Of a stretch of DNA of 64,000 nucleotides, positions 7,502 through 14,530 are shown piece after piece. How positions within the stretch are numbered: position 1 is the stretch's first letter; each line of letters opens with the position of its first letter. Made by a program: the position numbers and the translations under genes. Under the pieces are notes generated by a model. It did no database searches. It saw only the letters and a program-made list of their open reading frames with translations, and had not been told where the DNA came from. The stretch is from an uncultured Oscillospiraceae bacterium (GTDB lineage Bacteria > Bacillota > Clostridia > Oscillospirales > Acutalibacteraceae): the NCBI GenBank assembly GCA_900544375.1, contig UQUZ01000011.1:1-64000 (forward strand), given 5' to 3'.

Positions 7502-8257
7502 ATGAAATCAGCAACTCGGCTACTGGTTGTTGTGTTCATTTTATCTGTTTTTTTGGTAGGATGCAGAAATGATTTCAATCAAAACTGGGCACATTCGGTA
7601 GTTGGTTATAAAATCAGTAAAAATACTAATAAAATTACAATTGGAGTTATTGATGCTGAAACAATAGTTGACGGTGAGAAAGGGGTTCTGAAGCTTAAGC
7701 ATATAGATTTGATATGTGACATGATTCAGGAACTTGTGCCTCAGGCCAAAATAATCAAATATGTTTTAGATGACAATACAGCAGAATCATTAGCTAAAGG
7801 AATTAATGAACTTGTTAGCCGAGGTGTTGATATAATCAATGTAAGCATGGGCATTTCAAGCGATAATAAAGAGCTTTCAACTTCTATCGAAAACGCTACG
7901 AGCAAACAAATATTTGTTGTCTGTGCCGCTGGAAATAACTTTGGGGATTTACTTTACCCAGCACGTTATGAAAAAACAATTAGTTGTTTAGCACGTTCCA
8001 TCAACGGGGAAGATTTATATAAAGATTTTGCGAAGATTACAAAAATGAGTTTTTCTGCGCCAGGGATTCATGTTCCGTTTAGCGATGATTACTTTTCTGG
8101 AACATCCATAGCCTGTGCATATGTCACATCACAATTTGCCTATGCAATTGTCGAAAAAGGTAGCCTTGACTATGAAGAGTTATTTGTAAAAATGCAAAAT
8201 AGTGCTGTAGATAGCTCGGAAAAAAGTTACGGAGTAATTCAAATGAGTATGCTTTAA
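7502..8257 (+). CDS. Subtilase (S8) lipoprotein (island gene 3)
   Basis: A 251-residue lipoprotein with a subtilisin-like serine protease fold. The lipobox is LVGC with Cys21. The catalytic set appears as Asp51 (IGVIDAE), His67 (KLKHIDLIC), Asn145 in AAGNN for the oxyanion hole and Ser202 in SGTSIAC. The Asp-to-His spacing is only 16 residues, and the usual DSGI and HGTHVAG motifs are reduced to DAE and KHIDLIC, so it is a compact, divergent member with no propeptide. It would sit on the outer face of the membrane. An AAGGAGG ribosome site overlaps the end of gene 2. A role in maturing or degrading the products of genes 1 and 2 is a natural guess. The coding frame stops just before an IS256-type transposase remnant on the other strand. 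Confidence 0.85.
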   Translation: MKSATRLLVVVFILSVFLVGCRNDFNQNWAHSVVGYKISKNTNKITIGVIDAETIVDGEKGVLKLKHIDLICDMIQELVPQAKIIKYVLDDNTAESLAKGINELVSRGVDIINVSMGISSDNKELSTSIENATSKQIFVVCAAGNNFGDLLYPARYEKTISCLARSINGEDLYKDFAKITKMSFSAPGIHVPFSDDYFSGTSIACAYVTSQFAYAIVEKGSLDYEELFVKMQNSAVDSSEKSYGVIQMSML

Positions 8258-8261
8258 AATG

Positions 8262-8500
8262 GATAGCAGCCACCCTGCAAGAGTCGTTTTCTTTAGTTCT
8301 CAATGTGGACATATGCTTTTTTATTCCGTTCATTGATAGTGGGAGGAGATACCTGGCTGCCCTACAACGCCTCGGTAATGTTCTCCACCCGCCGGACAGA
8401 GACACCGGCTAGGAACATCTCAATGAGAGCCTTTTCCACGCGCTTTCCCTGCGGCGATACTGCCCCATGATCTCCGTTTCAAAAGAAATCCCCTTGAGTT
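8262..8500 (-). pseudogene. IS256-family transposase remnant
   Basis: Translating the minus strand gives blocks typical of IS256-type (mutator) transposases: YRRRES, then after a frameshift EKALIEMFLAGVSVRRVENI, TEAL, VSPPTINERNKKAYVHIEN and LLQGGCYP. Two tryptophan codons expected in TEALWGS and HIENWRNRPLQG are replaced by TAG and TAA, and there is at least one frameshift. Only an internal segment remains; the C-terminal DDE part is missing because the fragment ends at the stop of the subtilase gene. It is dead. It marks the right edge of the AT-rich island. Confidence 0.75.
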
Positions 8501-8646
8501 AGACGCCTTGAGCATGACATCTCCAGAAGTGGTGAGGTTACGTCTGTAGTGGCCGGTTCGTTCGTTTTACCGGCAGTCTATTGTAGACTGTATCCATACG
8601 GACTGACCCCAACATCGAGTGGCCGCCGAGCGCACCCGCATCGGTT
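8501..8646. other. Non-coding stretch after the transposase remnant
   Basis: About 145 nt between the remnant and the terminator of the second peptide gene. I see no reading frame with a ribosome site and no clear repeat. It may be further decayed insertion-sequence DNA. Confidence 0.3.
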
Positions 8647-8650
8647 GAGC

Positions 8651-8690
8651 AAAAAACCCGCAAACCATTTTACCGGTTTGCGGGCTTTCT
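8651..8690 (-). terminator. Terminator of peptide micro-gene 2
   Basis: A 10-bp stem CCCGCAAACC / GGTTTGCGGG has an 8-nt loop; read on the minus strand it ends in a run of six T. It begins about 25 nt past the stop codon of the 24-residue reading frame. Confidence 0.9.
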
Positions 8691-8710
8691 GTTTCGTTTG
8701 AATGATTCCA

Positions 8711-8785
8711 TTAGAAAATCAACCTGAAAAGCGGCCTCAGCACATGCTGATAAAGCTCTCGGAAGAAACGATACATTTGAAGCAC
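8711..8785 (-). CDS. 24-residue amphipathic cationic peptide (micro-gene 2)
   Basis: A GTG-started frame of 24 codons. It reads MLQMYRFFRELY followed by QHVLRPLFRLIF. Four arginines and one histidine alternate with Phe, Leu, Tyr and Ile, giving an amphipathic, strongly basic helix, with a proline at position 18. The ribosome site GAGGAGGTG lies 6 nt before the GTG; an in-frame ATG at codon 4 is too far from it. It has its own promoter (8848-8875) and terminator, so it is monocistronic. The architecture matches the 21-residue gene at 4243-4308, though the sequences differ. Possible roles are membrane-active peptide, leaderless bacteriocin or type I toxin; none is proven. Confidence 0.65.
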   Translation of the reverse strand: MLQMYRFFRELYQHVLRPLFRLIF

Positions 8786-8847
8786 TTTTGACACCTCCTC
8801 ATTTTACAAACAGCCTGGCCCATAGGCCTGCATTGCTTCTTATTTCC

Positions 8848-8875
8848 ATTTTAACGCAAGCCAAGCAAAAGTCAA
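8848..8875 (-). promoter_or_regulatory. Sigma-A promoter of peptide micro-gene 2
   Basis: On the minus strand: -35 TTGACT (8870-8875), a 16-nt spacer, -10 TAAAAT (8848-8853). The -35 hexamer and spacer length are the same as in the promoter of micro-gene 1. Confidence 0.8.
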
Positions 8876-8929
8876 GATAAACCCACAAAAAAAATAAAAA
8901 AAACGCTATATTTTTATTCATACAAATAA

Positions 8930-8976
8930 AACCCCGATCTGAATTGTCACCTGTGTACAATCCAGATCGGGATTCT
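8930..8976 (-). terminator. Terminator of the DUF5696 gene
   Basis: A CCCGATCTG / CAGATCGGG stem, extended by further pairing round a loop of about 20 nt, is followed on the minus strand by GGTTTTATTTG. It lies just downstream of the stop of the DUF5696 lipoprotein gene. Confidence 0.8.
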
Positions 8977-8998
8977 TCTCCCCTTCGGATGCTGCGCC

Positions 8999-11296
8999 TC
9001 AGTTCAGCCGCAAGAAGCTGCGCGCCGGGATGGTAACGCCATTGACCGTTGCTTCTGTTTCGCCATAATTCACATAGACCAGCGAAGAATTATCATACTC
9101 TGTGCAGTAAACATTCTCCTGCACCATGCTATGCTTCGTCATGCGGGCGCCACGCAGATCCGCCAGAGCTTGGTCTGCCTGCTGATAATAATCTGCCGCC
9201 TGCGCAAGAGAGTCGGCATAGTAAACCTCTGGTGCGGCTTTGGCTCCCTCTTTCGCCTCCAGATCTTCGTAAGACCATGTGAAGCTGGGGCAGGCGCCAT
9301 ATTCAATTGAACGGAGCATCTGCGTTTCCGGATCCTCCGCAAGGTTGATCGAACCGCCTGAATAATCCATCATGCCATGCAGGAGCATCTGAATAAACGG
9401 AATTGTTTCATAAGCGGCATCTTGCTGAACGGTAGAAGTGAGCGGCAGATTCGTAACGATATCTGCATTTTTGAGCAGATAGAAATTGCCCGTATCGACC
9501 ATCAGCTTCCGGTTGGCGCCGAGGGATTCGCCCTGTTTGGCAAGCTGCTGAGCAGCCGCCTGCCTGCTTGTAAACTCTTTGTTAAAGTTGGAATACAAAA
9601 GCTGCCCGGCATCGCCGATGCAATAGCCCGTCAAGGTAACTTTCCGGGTGTTTATCATAAATTCCCGCGCCGCAGCCTCCAGCGACTTCAGGCTTCGCAA
9701 CCCACGCTGGAAGGATTGCGGGCCTACATAGGCGGCAAACGGATTCTCCCTGGCAGCCGTAATCGCATCGCCCTTAATCCCATAAGCGGTGTTACTCGCA
9801 GAAAAGGAATCGCGCATATTGGTGGAAAGCAGGTCAGCCGCCAAAAACAGCTGTAGCTTTTGAATGGACATGCTCTCATAAAGATCATTAAACCGCATCT
9901 TGCCGCCTAACGAAATCAAAAGCTTAGCATCGGTGGCTTGCTTCTGGTTAAAGCCTCCCGTCAAAGCGCCTTGATAGCAAAGGTTGATTTGATCAATCCC
10001 TTTTGCCTTCATCTGCACCAGCAGATCTTCCGCCTGCTCAAAAGTGGCAAGCTTTTCGGAGGTGCTCATCCGGCCATCCTTTTTCGGCATGCTTCCGGTC
10101 AGGTTCAGCGTCAGCGGCAGCCCTGTTTCCTCAACCGTCCGAGTGGATAGCACCGCATCCCGAATCAACTGCTCCCGCACAGCCAGCGCCATGCCGGAAT
10201 AGGATGCGTTATCGCCGGAAAGGAAGCGGTAGCATAGCTTGAGGCCGCCGTCATAGCCAGCCGTGCCGACATATTGCGCAATCCCATCCTCCGTTTTTTC
10301 CTGTGCAAACGGGGTGATCGCAAACTGCGCGCCAACCTGATAGTAGCCGGTTTCTCCCCCGGCACGCCCGGCAGAGATTGTTGCCAGCGCATCCCCCTGC
10401 TCAATGAGCACAGCAAATGCGCTGGAGCCTTGCTTTACGCCAAATGCAGGCACTAGGGCGGAATAAACGCCCTCCTGCGCAGGCAAAGCCGCATCCTGAC
10501 CATAAACCGCAAAGCGCAGGGTATCCTGGTTTTGGGTTTCCTGCCCTGTCCGAATCAACGCGCCGCTACCATCCGGCACTAGAAGAAAATCCTCTGCTGC
10601 GCCCTGCGTGGAAGCGCCGAAATACTCAAGCAGCCCCAGCTTTAGCACCTTGGCCTCACTCTTTGCCTCAATGAGAGGCTTGCAATCCACCTGCGCGAAG
10701 AAGCTGCCATCCTCCAAGGTATAAGTCACAGAAACGTCAAAGGCGATATCTGTCGCCGACCGATCCCCTGCCGCCTTCTTTGCCGTTTTTTCATCAACGG
10801 CGATCCTATAGGAAACCTTCAGGCCGTTATCTATCAGCTCATAAGATGCGGTGCCGAAGGCCACGCTGTTGTCCTGGCTGTTGAGAGAATAATGCTTCCC
10901 GCCCTGGAGCACCTCAAGGGATACCACCGCGGCGCGGTTTTCCTCCTTGCCGTTATCCTGCTGCGGCAGTGCATACCACATTTTATTTTGGGAGGTTTCC
11001 TTCACCGCCACCGCATAGGTCGTTTCATCAATATACAGCTCAATCAGGCCGGATTGTGCAATCTGCTTGAGTGATGTGGAAGCAGTGTGCAACTCGCGCC
11101 CGGCCTGGGCCGGCGCTACTGTCTGCACCTCTTTCTCCTGATACACTGTGCGCGTAACGGTTTTCGCCACCCTCCCGCCGCACGCTGTCAGGGAAAGCAG
11201 CAAACTGCCCGCCAGCATCACACAGGCCGTCCGTTTCCAAATTTTAAAACCACTCCGCGCCTTTGAGGCCGGATGTGATAAATCAAAAAGCTTCAT
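8999..11296 (-). CDS. DUF5696-type lipoprotein
   Basis: A 765-residue exported lipoprotein. The N-terminus is basic, then a hydrophobic stretch ends in the lipobox LTAC followed by GGR. The large domain resembles the DUF5696 proteins of Firmicutes, which are often found with sugar importers and are thought to contain a TIM-barrel-like core; that assignment is from memory of the family, not from a search. Segments such as DFLLVPDGSGALI and GIDQINLCYQGALTGGF fit it. Here it has no transporter neighbours and its own terminator. The start at 11296 is chosen because AAAGGAG lies 8 nt upstream; an ATG two codons earlier is too close to that site. It probably binds or cleaves an extracellular glycan. 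Confidence 0.7.
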   Translation of the reverse strand: MKLFDLSHPASKARSGFKIWKRTACVMLAGSLLLSLTACGGRVAKTVTRTVYQEKEVQTVAPAQAGRELHTASTSLKQIAQSGLIELYIDETTYAVAVKETSQNKMWYALPQQDNGKEENRAAVVSLEVLQGGKHYSLNSQDNSVAFGTASYELIDNGLKVSYRIAVDEKTAKKAAGDRSATDIAFDVSVTYTLEDGSFFAQVDCKPLIEAKSEAKVLKLGLLEYFGASTQGAAEDFLLVPDGSGALIRTGQETQNQDTLRFAVYGQDAALPAQEGVYSALVPAFGVKQGSSAFAVLIEQGDALATISAGRAGGETGYYQVGAQFAITPFAQEKTEDGIAQYVGTAGYDGGLKLCYRFLSGDNASYSGMALAVREQLIRDAVLSTRTVEETGLPLTLNLTGSMPKKDGRMSTSEKLATFEQAEDLLVQMKAKGIDQINLCYQGALTGGFNQKQATDAKLLISLGGKMRFNDLYESMSIQKLQLFLAADLLSTNMRDSFSASNTAYGIKGDAITAARENPFAAYVGPQSFQRGLRSLKSLEAAAREFMINTRKVTLTGYCIGDAGQLLYSNFNKEFTSRQAAAQQLAKQGESLGANRKLMVDTGNFYLLKNADIVTNLPLTSTVQQDAAYETIPFIQMLLHGMMDYSGGSINLAEDPETQMLRSIEYGACPSFTWSYEDLEAKEGAKAAPEVYYADSLAQAADYYQQADQALADLRGARMTKHSMVQENVYCTEYDNSSLVYVNYGETEATVNGVTIPARSFLRLN

Positions 11297-11383
11297 AGCC
11301 ATTTCTCCTTTTGGTCGGCAACAACGCCCGCAAGATCCAAATTCTGCCCTTATCGAAGGCAAACGCAGCCACGTGGCAAACAG

Positions 11384-11938
11384 TTATGTCTTCTGCGTAG
11401 GCTGCGAATCAGATGGAAACTCCTTCTCATACCGGCAGAGGCAGTCCGAAATGATCTGCTGCGCCGTCTGCGCGCCCTTCACGCTTTCCAGTGCAGTCGC
11501 CTTGCCCTCCAGCGTTTTATAAACGGAGAAGAAATGCGTCATCTCTGTGGAAACATGCTCCGGCAGCGCGCCAATATCCCGGTAGCCGTTATATGTCGGG
11601 TCGTCAAAGGGAATCGCAATGATCTTCTCATCCTTATAGCCCTCGTCCTCCATAATAATCACGCCGATTGGGTAGCAGGTGACGAGCGTCATCGGAACAA
11701 CCTGCTCCGAACAAAGCACCAGTACATCCAGCGGATCATGGTCAGCGGCATAGGTGCGCGGGATAAAGCCATAGTTCGCCGGGTAATGCGTGGAGGTATA
11801 CAGGATGCGATCCATGCGCAGAAGGCCCGTTTCCTTATCCATTTCATACTTTACCTTGCTGCCCTTGGGGATTTCAATCACCGCTGTAAAGCGTTCCGGA
11901 CGGATACGTTCCACTGATATATCATGCCAAATATTCAA
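11384..11938 (-). CDS. ppa: Inorganic pyrophosphatase, family I
   Basis: A 184-residue soluble type I pyrophosphatase that hydrolyses pyrophosphate to two phosphates. The signature metal-binding motif DHDPLDVLVL and the neighbouring YGFIPRTY and EDEGYKDEKIIA segments are intact. The length is right for the family. The start codon is TTG, 7 nt after AGGAGG. It follows a GNAT gene by 21 nt and probably belongs to the transcript starting at 13.07 kb. A family I enzyme is worth noting because many Clostridia use the manganese family II enzyme instead. Confidence 0.95.
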   Translation of the reverse strand: MNIWHDISVERIRPERFTAVIEIPKGSKVKYEMDKETGLLRMDRILYTSTHYPANYGFIPRTYAADHDPLDVLVLCSEQVVPMTLVTCYPIGVIIMEDEGYKDEKIIAIPFDDPTYNGYRDIGALPEHVSTEMTHFFSVYKTLEGKATALESVKGAQTAQQIISDCLCRYEKEFPSDSQPTQKT

Positions 11939-11959
11939 ACAAATTCCTCCTGAGCTGTT

Positions 11960-12550
11960 TTAAGAAAGCCTTAAGCCCATCACGACAATGGAGCCAAACG
12001 CCGCCGTTCCTATCCTTTGAAAGCCGTATTTTTTATAGAAATTGACACCCTTTTTATTTGTTGATCCGACGCTTAACATCAGCCCCCTCGTAGTTTGCCC
12101 GGCCAAAGAGGCCGTCAGTGTATTCACGAGCTGATGCCCAATGCCCATACGCTGATAAGCATCCAGAATGTCGATATGCATATGCGCCGGATACTGCCCG
12201 GCATATCGGCCGGCAATCCGGAGATCCATTCGCGCCAGAGCAGCACGCAAAATACTGCGCGCTTGAATTAGGGGCAAATAGCTTTTGCGGAACCGCGCTT
12301 GATATGCTTGATAATCCTTGCTGCACAGAATATATCCAACCGGCGTATCGGTTTTATCCACTGCTACAAAACACGCCTCCGGCTCCTGCTCCAGATAATA
12401 ATCGCAATATTGCAGCAAAAGCGGCTCTTTCTGACGCTGTGTTTCAACCGGCAGGCCGCTCGTTGCAATGCAAATGCCCCGCACCGCCTGTTTATCCTTC
12501 TGTTGATAGGGGCGAATCCCAATCTGCTGCGTGCGCTCTTCTATTCCCAT
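11960..12550 (-). CDS. GNAT family N-acetyltransferase
   Basis: A 196-residue single-domain GNAT protein. The acetyl-CoA binding region is seen as HIDILDAYQRMGIGHQLVNT (the Q/RxxGxG/A loop being QRMGIG) and the C-terminal strand GVNFYKKYGFQRIG. It probably acetylates an amine on a small molecule or peptide, with substrate unknown. It begins 2 nt after the stop of the next GNAT gene, so the pair is translated from one message. Confidence 0.85.
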   Translation of the reverse strand: MGIEERTQQIGIRPYQQKDKQAVRGICIATSGLPVETQRQKEPLLLQYCDYYLEQEPEACFVAVDKTDTPVGYILCSKDYQAYQARFRKSYLPLIQARSILRAALARMDLRIAGRYAGQYPAHMHIDILDAYQRMGIGHQLVNTLTASLAGQTTRGLMLSVGSTNKKGVNFYKKYGFQRIGTAAFGSIVVMGLRLS

Positions 12551-12552
12551 CG

Positions 12553-12996
12553 TTAGGCCTCCCCACTCAAATGCCGCACCATATCGACATGCGGGATATG
12601 GACATCCATATAAACAGGCTCCCCACAGGTGTGAAAGCCAAATTTCTCATAAAACCCCTGTGCCTGCACCTGCGCGCCGATATGAAGCTCACGCGCTCCC
12701 AGCTCCTCCGCTTTTTTGAGGAGCTCTTCCATGAGGCGTGCACCAAGATGCTGCTTGCGGTATTCCCGCAGCACGGCAATCCGCCCAGGCTTCAGCACGC
12801 CGGGAGAAAGCGTTACCAAACGCGCCGCCGCCACAGGCGACGCCCCATCGAACAAGGTCAGATGCCACGCACCGCTATCCAGCTCGTCGAATTCCAGATC
12901 TTTCGGATAACCCTGCTCCGCCACAAACACTGCCAAACGCACTTGAGCCGCCTGGCTATATTCCTCCCCGGGCGCGCTCCACTTTGCTTTGATCAA
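12553..12996 (-). CDS. GNAT family N-acetyltransferase (ElaA/YjcF-like)
   Basis: A 147-residue GNAT enzyme. The N-terminal AVFVAEQGYPKDLEFDELD is typical of the YjcF/ElaA branch, and the acetyl-CoA site is RIAVLREYRKQHLGARLME (RKQHLG). FYEKFGFHTCGEPVYMDVHI forms the C-terminal half. The start is TTG, 7 nt after GGGGAG. It is the first gene after the promoter at 13068-13096 and is followed without a terminator by a second GNAT gene and ppa. Substrate unknown. Confidence 0.85.
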   Translation of the reverse strand: MIKAKWSAPGEEYSQAAQVRLAVFVAEQGYPKDLEFDELDSGAWHLTLFDGASPVAAARLVTLSPGVLKPGRIAVLREYRKQHLGARLMEELLKKAEELGARELHIGAQVQAQGFYEKFGFHTCGEPVYMDVHIPHVDMVRHLSGEA

Positions 12997-13067
12997 ACAA
13001 ACACTCCCCGTCGCCTGAAATAGCCCTGCCTCGGCCAGCCCGAAGCGGGATTGATCTGCTTGCTGCT

Positions 13068-13096
13068 AGTATAGCATACCGTCGGGCGCGCTTCAA
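13068..13096 (-). promoter_or_regulatory. Promoter of the GNAT-GNAT-ppa transcript
   Basis: On the minus strand: -35 TTGAAG (13091-13096), 17-nt spacer, -10 TATACT (13068-13073). Confidence 0.7.
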
Positions 13097-13097
13097 G

Positions 13098-13147
13098 AAA
13101 AAAACACTCCTGCGCACGGAAGAATCCGCACATAGGAGCGTTTTAGC
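13098..13147 (-). terminator. Terminator of the glycerate kinase gene
   Basis: ACGCTCCT and AGGAGTGT pair around a loop of about 20 nt and are followed on the minus strand by a run of T. It overlaps the region just upstream of the GNAT promoter. Confidence 0.8.
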
Positions 13148-13150
13148 CAT

Positions 13151-14305
13151 TCAATCAGCGCTTGCCTTGCAGTCCTGTAAAAATTCCTTTGCGGCACGAA
13201 CGGCAATATATTCCAGATCCTCTCGGCAATAACGCCCGATTTCGTGCGGCGGCCTTTGGCGGTAATTCGCCTCATAAATCCGCACAAGCCCCATCTGGCA
13301 CGCCAGTGTGGAGCGATCACCCTGAACGCCTCCAGCGATTGCGATCACCGGCGTGTGCGGCGCATGCTTTGCCACACCCCAAGGCACTTTCCCCTGCATG
13401 CTTTGCTCATCGATGCGGCCTTCCCCGGTGACAACGAGCGAAGAACGCAGGGCGAGCGCATCAAACCCCGCCTCGCAAAGCAATGTTTCTACCCCGCCGG
13501 CCAGATGCGCGCCGAGCATTGCACACAGGCCGCCCGCAAGGCCGCCTGCTGCGCCCGCGCCCACAAGGCTCCGAATATCGCTGCCCGTATAGCGCAGCAG
13601 CGTCTGTGCAAAGGCTCTGAGCGCGTTATCCAGCGTTTGCACCTGCTTAGGCAAAGCGCCCTTCTGCGGGGCAAACACAAACGCCGCTCCCTGCGCGCCA
13701 TATAGCGGGCTTTTCACATCGCATAGAACGGTCACATCCGCTTCCCGAAGCCGCTCATCCAGCCCATCCAAATTGATGCAGGCCACCCTGCTCAGCCCGC
13801 AGCCCATAGGCGGCACTTCCTCGCCCGTTTTATCCGTGAAGCGGGCGCCGAGTGCCGTCAGGCAGCCAATTCCACCGTCCGTCGTCGCACTGCCGCCCGC
13901 CCCAACGCGGATTTTGCGGCAGCCGGCATCCAGTGCGGCACGGATCAGCTCCCCCACGCCGAAGGTGGTGGTATACATTGGGTTAGCATCCTTCCCTGCG
14001 AGCGGAAGGCCGGCGGCGGCCGCCATTTCCAGGATGGCTGTGCCATCCTTCAAAATGCCGAAGGAAGCGTTATGCATGGCAAACAGCGGGCCATGCACCC
14101 GCACAGTTTTGCGCTCTCCTCCCAAGGCAGATAAAAAAGCGTCTACCGTCCCTTCCCCGCCGTCTGCCATGGGCAGACAGCAGATCTCAAGCGCTGAATC
14201 TACTTGCAGGAACGCTTTACGGATAATGCGGCACACTTCGATGGCGGTCATAGTGCCTTTGAAGGAATCCGGAGCAATCACAATACGTTTTTTTTGATCG
14301 CGCAT
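13151..14305 (-). CDS. Glycerate kinase, GlxK/GarK family
   Basis: A 384-residue glycerate kinase that phosphorylates D-glycerate for entry into lower glycolysis. Family blocks are IVIAPDSFKGTMTA at the N-terminus, PMADGGEGTVDAF near 50, GVGELIRAALDAG, GGSATTDGGIGCLTALGA and VVTGEGRIDEQSMQGKVPWG. The length matches the family. The start at 14305 follows GGAGGG by about 10 nt; a longer frame upstream has no ribosome site. It is monocistronic, with its own promoter and terminator. Confidence 0.95.
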   Translation of the reverse strand: MRDQKKRIVIAPDSFKGTMTAIEVCRIIRKAFLQVDSALEICCLPMADGGEGTVDAFLSALGGERKTVRVHGPLFAMHNASFGILKDGTAILEMAAAAGLPLAGKDANPMYTTTFGVGELIRAALDAGCRKIRVGAGGSATTDGGIGCLTALGARFTDKTGEEVPPMGCGLSRVACINLDGLDERLREADVTVLCDVKSPLYGAQGAAFVFAPQKGALPKQVQTLDNALRAFAQTLLRYTGSDIRSLVGAGAAGGLAGGLCAMLGAHLAGGVETLLCEAGFDALALRSSLVVTGEGRIDEQSMQGKVPWGVAKHAPHTPVIAIAGGVQGDRSTLACQMGLVRIYEANYRQRPPHEIGRYCREDLEYIAVRAAKEFLQDCKASAD

Positions 14306-14382
14306 CAACTGCCATCCCTCCTGACAAAATGACATATGGAGAAGGGGGAGCTGCACCTCCCGATCTTCCATTTGCTACCATC

Positions 14383-14411
14383 AGAATAGCATACTAGAAA
14401 AGATCGTGCAA
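14383..14411 (-). promoter_or_regulatory. Promoter of the glycerate kinase gene
   Basis: On the minus strand: -35 TTGCAC (14406-14411), 17-nt spacer, -10 TATTCT (14383-14388). Confidence 0.7.
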
Positions 14412-14459
14412 GACCAAATTTCCATTGATCCGACAAAATAATACCGGAATTTAAAAATT

Positions 14460-14495
14460 TCGCGAGGGCCGTTGCAGCAGCCCCCGCCTCTATCT
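14460..14495 (-). terminator. Terminator of the phosphoesterase gene
   Basis: GCGGGGGCT and GGCCCTCGC pair around a short loop and are followed on the minus strand by an AT-rich tract with five T. Confidence 0.65.
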
Positions 14496-14530
14496 GATTA
14501 TTCAAACAAAAAATTGAACACGCAGGGAAT

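Noticed and set aside
14305..14505. 66-codon minus-strand frame upstream of glycerate kinase
   Set aside because: It runs through a terminator stem and the glycerate kinase promoter, with no ribosome site.
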